Shown here: positions 5,605 to 10,909 of the stretch, piece by piece
Position numbering within the stretch: position 1 is the first letter of the stretch
Layout of the letters: each line of letters begins with the position of its first letter
From: an uncultured Blastococcus sp.
GTDB taxonomy: Bacteria > Actinomycetota > Actinomycetes > Mycobacteriales > Antricoccaceae
Reading direction: 5' to 3'
Assembly: GCA_946221975.1 (NCBI GenBank)
Contig: CAMIGT010000017.1
Location: forward strand, 1-10,909
DNA length: 10,909 nucleotides
The notes under the pieces: model-generated
Database searches by the model: none
Told to the model about the DNA's origin: nothing
The model's input: only the letters and a program-made list of their open reading frames with translations
Position numbers and translations under genes: made by a program

Positions 5605-7955
5605 GCGATCTCCTGACGTTGCGGGGCGGCCGAGCTGTCGCGCAGCGCAGCGCGGATCTGCGAGGGCAGCACCGGGATGTGGTCAAACTGAGTGCCGGTG
5701 TCGCGCAAGGCGTCGTTGACCGCGCAGAGGACGGCCGTGGGGGCGCCGATCGTGCCACCTTCGCCCATTCCCTTGGCGCCCAGGGGGTTCTGCTCGTTTC
5801 GGGTCTCCAGGTGGTGGATCGTCACCTCCGGGATCTCGCTGGCGGTCGGGACGAGGTAGTCCATGAACGTGGCCGACATCGGCTGCCCGTCGTCGGCGTA
5901 CTCCAGCCGCTCCAGCAGGCCCGCGGCGATACCTTGCGCGACGCCACCGCGGACCTGACCGTCGACGATCATCGGGTTGACCACGACTCCGCAGTCTTCG
6001 ACGACGATGTAGTCGACGACGTGGGCGTGGCCGGTGCGGGTGTCGATCCGCACGAGCGCTGCGTGAGTCGCGTTGGAGAAACAGCCGTCGGGGTCTGACT
6101 CACCCCGCGCCTCCAGCAGATGCTCAGGCAGGTCCGGGTGCTCGTGCGCGCGGAAGTGGACTCGCTGCGCGAGGTCGCTTATCGGCACGCTGACCCGATC
6201 GACCCACGCCGCACCTTCGCGCAGCCGGATATCTGCCGGGTCGGCCTCCAGTACGTCGGACGCGACCTGCTTCAGCGTGTCGGCCAGTCGCACCGATGCC
6301 GCGCGGATCGCCGTGCCGCCGATAACGAGGCTGCGGCTGGCGAATGTTCCCCAACCATAGCTGGAAAGATCGGTGTCTCCTTGGCGCAGCCGCACCTGTC
6401 GGGGCTCGATGCCGAGCTGGTCGGCGACGATCTGGGCAAACGTCGTCTCGTGACCTTGCCCGTGACCGCAGGTGCCGGTCGTCACGGTGACGTGGCCGCT
6501 CGGGTCCATCCGCACGTGGGCGACGTCGTAGCCGGGCGTCATGCCCATGCGTCGCGCGCCCATCGTGGGTGTCCCGTAGGCCGACCGCTCCGAGAAGCAG
6601 CAGATCCCGACACCGTAGCGGTACGGGTATGCGGCTTCGGCCGCCTTCTGGCGCCACCCGGCACGTTCGACCGCGCGTGCGCAGTCGTTCAGCGACTGCA
6701 GGTAGGAGCCAGGCTCGTAGGTGATGAGATTGGGCCCGGTGTAAGGGAAGTCGGTGATCAGGTTGCGCCGGCGTACCTCGATGGGATCGAGGCCGAGTCG
6801 CGCTGCCGCCTTGTCCATCAGCCGTTCCATCACCATGACGATCTGTGGCCGGGAAACCCCGCGGTACGGCGCGGTCGGGCACTTCGCGGTGGCGTAGCCG
6901 CGGCCGCGCGCGGAGTAGGCGCCAACCCGATAGACACCGGGCAGCTCGGTGCATGCCATCAGCGGCTCGACGCCACAGGTGAACGGATAGGCCGAGTATG
7001 CGCCGATGTCGACCCGGATGTCGGCGTCGATCCCGGTGAGGACGCCATCCTCGGTGAAGCCGGCACGGACCCGGTAGCGCTGTTCGTGGCCGGTGAAGGA
7101 CGCCATCAGACTTTCGCGCCGATCTTCGCTCCACCTGACCGGCTGGTTGAGCCGCCGAGCCGCGGCGGCGACGACGACCTCCTCGCGCCCGACGACGCAC
7201 TTGAGCCCGAACCCTCCGCCGACATCCGGTGCGATCACTCGGATCTCGCTCTCGGGGATGCCCAGGGCCTGGGCGATCCCGGACCTGACTTGGTGGGGCA
7301 CCTGAGTGGAGATGTGTACGACGAGCTGCCCGGCACGTCGATCGAGCTCGGCCACGACGGCGCGGCATTCCATCGGGGCTGCGTTGACCCGCGCCGAGGT
7401 GAACGACTCGTCGAACAGGACGTGCGACTGCCCCAGCACGTCATCGATCGACGGGTCGTCGAACATCTGAAGGTCGACGAGGACACCGTCGGGGGCTTGC
7501 TCGTGCAGCGGATTGCGCGCGGCGGAGTCGATGTCGGTCGGCGCCTCGACGTCGTCGATCTCGACGATGACGGCCTCGGCGCCGTCCTCGGCCGTGTAGG
7601 CATCGTCAGCGACGACGACGGCGATCGGCTCACCGCAGAAGCGCACCCGGTCGGCTGCGAGCAGCGGCATGTCGGTGGCGACGAAGCCGTCCCGCTCGAG
7701 CACGGCCCGAAGGAAAGGTCGGCCGAGGTCCTCCGCGGTGAGGATGTCGACGACACCGGGAATCGTTCGCGCTTCCTCGACATCGATGGAGGTGATCCGA
7801 CCCGCGGCAACGGGGGACCGGACGAACGAGGCATGCAGCGCCCCGGCGACGGCGATGTCGTCGGTGTAGGAACCGGCACCGCGGAGCAGCCTCGGGTCTT
7901 CGTGCCGAGGCACGCGCTGACCGACCCACGTGAACGGACGCTGTGGGTCACTCAT
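5601..7955 (-). CDS. Molybdenum hydroxylase large subunit 1 (xanthine/aldehyde oxidase, CoxL-like)
   Basis: Moco-binding catalytic subunit, 784 residues, full length. The hammerhead domain spans about 18-140 (RLLRGAGSYTDDI near its start); the Moco domains follow. Visible landmarks are APMECR (193-198), DVGGGFGLK (244-252), active-site loop PYRGVSRP (363-370), GTCGHGQGHETTFAQIVADQ (494-513) and catalytic Glu732 in GMGEGG. The loop has Gly-Val-Ser where form II CoxL has Gly-Ala-Gly, and it lacks the Cys of form I CO dehydrogenase. Its start codon overlaps the medium-subunit stop and its own stop overlaps the small-subunit start (ATGA both times), giving tight coupling in the order medium-large-small that is usual for CoxMLS-type operons. 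This is therefore the canonical partner of the flanking subunits. The substrate is not identifiable from the sequence. Confidence 0.95.
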   Translation of the reverse strand: MSDPQRPFTWVGQRVPRHEDPRLLRGAGSYTDDIAVAGALHASFVRSPVAAGRITSIDVEEARTIPGVVDILTAEDLGRPFLRAVLERDGFVATDMPLLAADRVRFCGEPIAVVVADDAYTAEDGAEAVIVEIDDVEAPTDIDSAARNPLHEQAPDGVLVDLQMFDDPSIDDVLGQSHVLFDESFTSARVNAAPMECRAVVAELDRRAGQLVVHISTQVPHQVRSGIAQALGIPESEIRVIAPDVGGGFGLKCVVGREEVVVAAAARRLNQPVRWSEDRRESLMASFTGHEQRYRVRAGFTEDGVLTGIDADIRVDIGAYSAYPFTCGVEPLMACTELPGVYRVGAYSARGRGYATAKCPTAPYRGVSRPQIVMVMERLMDKAAARLGLDPIEVRRRNLITDFPYTGPNLITYEPGSYLQSLNDCARAVERAGWRQKAAEAAYPYRYGVGICCFSERSAYGTPTMGARRMGMTPGYDVAHVRMDPSGHVTVTTGTCGHGQGHETTFAQIVADQLGIEPRQVRLRQGDTDLSSYGWGTFASRSLVIGGTAIRAASVRLADTLKQVASDVLEADPADIRLREGAAWVDRVSVPISDLAQRVHFRAHEHPDLPEHLLEARGESDPDGCFSNATHAALVRIDTRTGHAHVVDYIVVEDCGVVVNPMIVDGQVRGGVAQGIAAGLLERLEYADDGQPMSATFMDYLVPTASEIPEVTIHHLETRNEQNPLGAKGMGEGGTIGAPTAVLCAVNDALRDTGTQFDHIPVLPSQIRAALRDSSAAPQRQEIA

Positions 7956-8824
7956 CGCAGATCCGGCGAGTCGTGCGCTGCCTCGGCAAAAGCGCGCTCG
8001 AGCATGGTCTGCGCGAGGTCCCTGCGGTACGCCGCATCTCCGTGCAGGTCCGACGGAGGGTCGATGAGATCCGCTGCAGCGCGGGCGATCTGGGTGAAGC
8101 TGGACGCCTCGACGGCAAGCCCCGCGGCGAGGTCGTCGAGCTCGGTGCTGCGGAACGGCTCGGAGGCCACACCGCCGAGCACGATTGCCGGGTCGGCGAT
8201 CACCCCGTCGCGGTCGTCGAAGGCGACCGCGGCCGAGCAGATCGCAAAGTCGCCCTTGCGTTGGGCGTACTCGGTCAGCGCCGCGCGGCTTCGCGGTCGT
8301 GGAAAGGAGACCTCCACGACGATCTCACCCGGTTCGATGCTCGTCGTCAGGAAACCGGTGAACCAGTCTCGGGCCGCGGTCTCGCGACGACCCGAGGGGC
8401 CGAGCGTGACGATGCTGGCGTCCAGCAACAGGGCCAGCAGGCACCACTCCGCCGACGGGTCGGAGTGCGCGATGCTGCCGCCGACTGTGCCGCGCGTCCG
8501 GATGGGATAGTGACCGATATGCCTGGCAGCACGGGGAAGTACGCCGTACCCGTCGACAAGTGCCGGGTCGTCGAGCAGCTCGACGGTCCGGTGCCGAGTG
8601 AGAGTGCCGATGCGCAAGACATCGCCGTCGCGGCGGATGTAGTCCAGCTCCGCGACGGGGTTGATGTCGACGAGCGCACTCGGCCGGGCGAGCCGGAAGT
8701 TCATCACCGGAGCGAGGCTCTGGCCGCCCGCGAGCACCTTGGCTTCGTCATCGAGCTCGGCCAGCAGCGTGACCGCTTCGTCGGCGGTGAAGACGCGGTG
8801 ATACTCGAACGATGCGGGCTTCAT
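7952..8824 (-). CDS. Molybdenum hydroxylase medium subunit, FAD-binding (CoxM-like)
   Basis: FAD subunit that passes electrons from the iron-sulfur subunit to an external acceptor, 290 residues, typical length. The first FAD motif LAGGQSLAPVMNFRLARP (31-48) and the second, TRGTVGGSIAHSDPSAE (110-126), are both intact. The C-terminal CoxM/CO-dehydrogenase flavoprotein domain covers about 180-285, ending in the usual AAYRRDLAQTMLERAF (265-280). It is the first gene of the leftward operon: ATG at 8824 with GAGGGG 5 bases upstream, and its stop overlaps the start of large subunit 1. It faces the crotonase-like gene across an 88-base divergent region that holds one operator. FAD-binding family PF00941 is the expected assignment. 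Confidence 0.96.
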   Translation of the reverse strand: MKPASFEYHRVFTADEAVTLLAELDDEAKVLAGGQSLAPVMNFRLARPSALVDINPVAELDYIRRDGDVLRIGTLTRHRTVELLDDPALVDGYGVLPRAARHIGHYPIRTRGTVGGSIAHSDPSAEWCLLALLLDASIVTLGPSGRRETAARDWFTGFLTTSIEPGEIVVEVSFPRPRSRAALTEYAQRKGDFAICSAAVAFDDRDGVIADPAIVLGGVASEPFRSTELDDLAAGLAVEASSFTQIARAAADLIDPPSDLHGDAAYRRDLAQTMLERAFAEAAHDSPDLR

Positions 8825-8859
8825 GCCATCCCCTCACGGGAAGAGTGCGCTACAAAATT

Positions 8860-8869
8860 TGGTATACCA
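8860..8869. promoter_or_regulatory. Perfect palindromic operator in the divergent promoter region
   Basis: TGGTATACCA, a perfect 10-bp inverted repeat (TTGGTATACCAT in context), sits 36 bases before the medium-subunit start and 44 bases before the crotonase-like start. The same palindrome recurs before the SDR gene and, with one mismatch, before the GntR gene. It overlaps TATACC, which could serve as a -10 element on either strand, so a bound repressor would shut both arms at once. Assigning it to the GntR protein is an inference. Confidence 0.75.
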
Positions 8870-8883
8870 TACGCACCATACGC
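8866..8883. repeat. Tandem 9-bp direct repeat adjoining the operator
   Basis: ACCATACGC occurs twice head to tail with no spacer (8866-8874 and 8875-8883). The first copy begins within the right half of the TGGTATACCA palindrome, so the second copy carries an additional operator half-site (ACCA). It may provide weak secondary binding or simply be a small duplication. Confidence 0.6.
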
Positions 8884-8912
8884 ATAAAGGGGTAGCGATC
8901 GAAAGGGTCGTG

Positions 8913-9587
8913 ATGGCGCAGGGGGAGATCGACGACTGGGCGGGTGCGCGGCGGTTTCGATTTGCCGATCCGGGGCGCAAAAACGCCATTGCTCTCGACA
9001 CTGTCACCGGGCTCTATTCGGCGCTGGAGGGCGATCCAGGCTCGATCTTCGTGCTGGGCAGTACGACGCCGGATGCCTTCAGTGCCGGGGCGGACCTGCG
9101 CGCCAGCGATGAGAACCGGGCTCAGATAAGCGATCTGCTGTATGCGGTCTACGGGCTCATCGTGTCGCGGCCCGGACCGGTCATTGCCGTGGTCGAGGGC
9201 CTGGCCGTCGGTGGGGGCGCGCAGCTGATGGCGGCGGCCGATCTTCGCGTCGCAGGCTCCGGCGCCCGGATGCGGTGGGTCGGAGCCGGGCACGGCCTCG
9301 TCGTCGGCGCCTGGATCCTGCCCGAGCTCGTCGGTCGGTCGATCGCCACCGACCTCGCACTCAGCTCGCGCTGGCTGAGCGCGCAGCAGCTCGTGGCGTA
9401 CGGGCTGATCCCCGGGGTGGCGCCCGACCCGTGGGCAAGTGCCGCGTTGCTCGTCGAGCATCTGAGGTCGCTCGATCCGCGGGCGGTCGCGGACTTCAAG
9501 AGGGTGACATCGGCACCCGGGCTCATCGACCAGCTTGCCCGTGAGCGCACGCGAAATGCGGGCTGGGACGGTAAGGCGACCTTCTAG
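8913..9587 (+). CDS. Crotonase-fold protein (enoyl-CoA hydratase/isomerase family), catalytic Glu residues absent
   Basis: Acyl-CoA-binding fold protein of 224 residues, somewhat short for the family (usually about 250-270). FSAGADLRA (56-64) and VEGLAVGGGAQLMAAADLRV (94-113) mark the CoA-binding and oxyanion-hole segments. The hydratase glutamate that normally follows GGG-x is Gln104, and the second glutamate position falls in WVGAGHGL (about 122-129), where no acid is present. It is therefore unlikely to be a standard enoyl-CoA hydratase; isomerase, hydrolase, lyase or dehalogenase-type chemistry is possible in this superfamily. The start at 8913 is chosen because AAAGGG stands 5 bases before it; the longer frame from 8823 would run through the operator and overlap the divergent gene. 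First gene of the rightward arm, probably repressed through the operator at 8860. Confidence 0.88.
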   Translation: MAQGEIDDWAGARRFRFADPGRKNAIALDTVTGLYSALEGDPGSIFVLGSTTPDAFSAGADLRASDENRAQISDLLYAVYGLIVSRPGPVIAVVEGLAVGGGAQLMAAADLRVAGSGARMRWVGAGHGLVVGAWILPELVGRSIATDLALSSRWLSAQQLVAYGLIPGVAPDPWASAALLVEHLRSLDPRAVADFKRVTSAPGLIDQLARERTRNAGWDGKATF

Positions 9588-9622
9588 GGCCCTTGCGCTT
9601 TGCGGTCGGGGATGTTTCTATC

Positions 9623-9632
9623 TGGTATACCA
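9623..9632. promoter_or_regulatory. Operator, first of a tandem pair before the SDR gene
   Basis: Perfect palindrome TGGTATACCA, 36 bases after the crotonase-like stop. It forms a pair with an identical palindrome 13 bp further on (centre to centre). Its presence between two same-strand genes argues that the SDR and CoxG-type genes have their own regulated promoter in addition to any read-through. Confidence 0.75.
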
Positions 9633-9635
9633 AGT

Positions 9636-9645
9636 TGGTATACCA
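9636..9645. promoter_or_regulatory. Operator, second of a tandem pair before the SDR gene
   Basis: A second perfect TGGTATACCA, 28 bases before the SDR start codon. The 13-bp spacing (a little over one helical turn) would place two regulator dimers side by side on nearly the same face of the DNA, which suggests tighter or cooperative control than at the single sites (inference). Confidence 0.75.
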
Positions 9646-9673
9646 TCCGGACCAGTCGAAATCGGAGCCCATC

Positions 9674-10471
9674 ATGGACCTCAACCTCGCCGGGCAGGTC
9701 GCCTTCATCACCGGAGCGAGCAAAGGAATCGGCTACCAGGTCGCAAAACACCTCGGCGACGAAGGCGTCAGCTGCGTGATCACCGGCCGCGACGATGACA
9801 ACCTGCAGAAGGCAGCCACCGAGCTCAGCGAGGCTACCGGGCAGGAGATCGTCGGATTCGCCGGCGACATGAGCAAGAGTGAGGACGTCGAGCGCTGTGT
9901 GCAGGCGGCGCTGGAGAAGTTTGGCAAGATCGACATCCTTGTGACCTGTGCGGGAAGCTCGCCCGGCGGACTGCTGGAGGAGCTCACCGACGAACAGTGG
10001 CACTCCTCGCTCAACCTCAAGTTCATGGGCTACGTGCGCTCGGTCCGCGCCGTCATCCCGCAGATGGTGAAGCAGGGCAAGGGCACGATCATCCTCGTCG
10101 TCGGTAACGACGGCCTCAAGCCCAGCTTCTGGGAGATGACTGCCGGCGCCGCCAACGCCGCCGATCTGAACTTCGCTTCCTCGATCGCCGACCAGTACGG
10201 GCCCAAGGGCGTGCGGGTCAACACCGTCAACCCCGGCCCGGTCGACACCGACCGCTGGGACACCCTGGAGAAGGCCTTCGCGCGGGACATGGGCGTGAGC
10301 CAGGACGAGGCCCGCAAGGCGGCGGAACGCTCGGTGCCAATCGGGCGCATCACCCAACCCGAAGAGGTGGCCGCCCTCGTGACGATGTTGTGCTCGGACA
10401 AGGTGGGCGCGGTGCACGGCGCGCACATCCCGATCGATGGCGCACAACGCAAGCCGCTGATGGAACGCTGA
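9674..10471 (+). CDS. SDR family protein lacking the canonical Tyr-x-x-x-Lys
   Basis: Rossmann-fold short-chain dehydrogenase/reductase-type protein, 265 residues, normal length. TGASKGIG (13-20) is the dinucleotide-binding motif, TGR at 37-39 is the end of the second strand, CAG (92-94) stands for NNAG, and N114 is the conserved helix-4 Asn. The C-terminal part has RVNTVNPGPVDTDR (181-194) and GRITQPEEVAALVTMLCSD (224-242). Where a classical SDR has Ser and YxxxK, this protein reads LVVGNDGLKPSFWEMTAGAANAA (about 141-163): the Tyr and Lys positions appear to be Met155 and Ala159. A divergent SDR subgroup with a similar AGxxNAA segment exists among actinobacteria and proteobacteria, so this is probably a lineage feature rather than decay. 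The ATG at 9674 has GGAG 6 bases upstream. It lies downstream of two operators. Confidence 0.93.
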   Translation: MDLNLAGQVAFITGASKGIGYQVAKHLGDEGVSCVITGRDDDNLQKAATELSEATGQEIVGFAGDMSKSEDVERCVQAALEKFGKIDILVTCAGSSPGGLLEELTDEQWHSSLNLKFMGYVRSVRAVIPQMVKQGKGTIILVVGNDGLKPSFWEMTAGAANAADLNFASSIADQYGPKGVRVNTVNPGPVDTDRWDTLEKAFARDMGVSQDEARKAAERSVPIGRITQPEEVAALVTMLCSDKVGAVHGAHIPIDGAQRKPLMER

Positions 10472-10478
10472 TCGCTCG

Positions 10479-10909
10479 ATGCGGCTCACCCAAAGCGCCG
10501 AGATCGCCTGCGGTGCTGAGGAAATCTTCGGGCTGCTCCGCGACCCCGAACGTGTCGCGACGTGCTTGCCCGGCGCCTCGGTGCAGCGGTTGCTCGCCGA
10601 CGGCGCAGCGGGTGAGCTCACCGTCCGTCTCGGCCCGTATACCGCCGAGTATGTCGGCACCGCCTCCTTTCGCGAGGTCGACCACTCAGCGCTGCGGGTC
10701 CGCGCGTTCGGACAGGAACGCGACGACGCCGGGCAGGCCGACGCGCTCGTCTCGGTGCGGCTGAGCCCGGCCGGCGACCGCACTCGGCTCGATGTGGTCG
10801 CCGATCTCAGCATCCGAGGAATGGCTGCGAAGTTCGGCGCCGGCGTGCTCACCGAGGTCAGCGCACAGACGCTGCGACGGTTTGCCGACAACGTTGAGAA
10901 GGCGCTGTC
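10479..10909 (+). CDS. CoxG-type SRPBCC protein (C-terminus cut by window edge)
   Basis: The first 143 residues of a CO dehydrogenase subunit G-like protein (SRPBCC/START-like fold, PF06240 family expected). Features seen are an N-terminal strand RLTQSAEIACGAEEIF, the signature-like DPERVATCLPGA (22-33), alternating strands (GELTVRLGPYTAEYVGTASF, 45-64; RTRLDVVADLSIRG) and an amphipathic C-terminal helix with VSAQTLRRFADNVEKAL. CoxG proteins are encoded with molybdenum hydroxylases and help place the enzyme at the membrane or deliver substrate or electrons, according to work on CO dehydrogenases. The ATG lies 7 bases after the SDR stop, so the two form one transcript. There is no strong Shine-Dalgarno; coupling to the SDR is likely. 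Whether a C-terminal membrane tail exists cannot be seen. Confidence 0.9.
   Translation, partial: MRLTQSAEIACGAEEIFGLLRDPERVATCLPGASVQRLLADGAAGELTVRLGPYTAEYVGTASFREVDHSALRVRAFGQERDDAGQADALVSVRLSPAGDRTRLDVVADLSIRGMAAKFGAGVLTEVSAQTLRRFADNVEKAL

Noticed and set aside
6120..8510. 796-codon open frame on the plus strand opposite large subunit 1 and the medium subunit
   Set aside because: It is antisense to two genes with clear families and intact motifs. Its product is low-complexity, rich in Arg, Gly, Asp and Val, with no recognisable domain, as expected for the reverse frame of high-GC coding DNA.
2771..8824. Genuine aerobic CO dehydrogenase operon (coxMSL)
   Set aside because: Neither large subunit has the AYXCSFR loop of form I, and neither matches AYRGAGR of form II. 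Gene order and the second large subunit also differ, so only the general family name is used.
8823..8912. Longer start for the crotonase-like gene at 8823
   Set aside because: It would run through the operator and divergent promoter and overlap the medium-subunit start. AAAGGG before the ATG at 8913 supports the shorter form.
9593..9673. Longer start for the SDR gene at 9593
   Set aside because: It would translate both operators. The ATG at 9674 has GGAG at good spacing and gives the standard SDR N-terminus.
9584..10891. 435-codon open frame on the minus strand opposite the SDR and CoxG-type genes
   Set aside because: It is antisense to two recognisable proteins, crosses the operators and shows no family-like motif.

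Overview
This is a high-GC window with uniformly G/C-ending codons. It carries a SAM-IV-class riboswitch and a small leader ORF ending in an HVDLLRVSSALC-type sequence. Both are typical of Actinobacteria, so the source is most likely an actinomycete. No rRNA, tRNA, CRISPR array, insertion sequence or phage gene was seen.

Layout. Everything left of about 8825 is transcribed leftwards (minus strand) and everything right of about 8912 rightwards (plus strand), so the window is organised around one divergent promoter region at 8825-8912. The leftward arm begins with a five-gene run: a FAD-binding medium subunit (7952-8824), a first molybdopterin large subunit (5601-7955), a 2Fe-2S small subunit (5125-5604), a second complete large subunit (2771-5122) and a GntR/FadR-type regulator (2105-2713). 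The first four are joined by ATGA overlaps or a 2-base gap and are surely one translationally coupled operon for a xanthine dehydrogenase/CO dehydrogenase-family molybdenum hydroxylase. The rightward arm holds a short crotonase-fold protein (8913-9587), an SDR-fold protein without the usual Tyr/Lys pair (9674-10471) and the start of a CoxG-type (SRPBCC) protein (10479 to the right edge), the family that usually accompanies Mo hydroxylases.

A palindrome, TGGTATACCA, occurs exactly three times and once with one mismatch, always just upstream of genes of this set: once in the divergent region, twice in tandem before the SDR gene, and as TGATATACCA before the GntR gene. I infer that the GntR protein binds this operator and that the whole set is one substrate-induced catabolic regulon. 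The substrate cannot be read from the sequence. The crotonase and SDR folds suggest a CoA thioester or a ring compound. Both large subunits lack the AYXCSFR loop of form I CO dehydrogenase, so true CO oxidation is unlikely.

The left end is a separate unit: a promoter (2014-2043), a SAM-IV riboswitch (about 1906-2006), a 39-residue leader peptide (1749-1868), a C-rich leader segment with a hairpin (1700-1748), then a polar amino-acid ABC permease (611-1657) and its ATPase (from 614 to beyond the left edge). SAM control points to uptake of a sulfur amino acid or related sulfur compound. The substrate-binding protein is not in the window.
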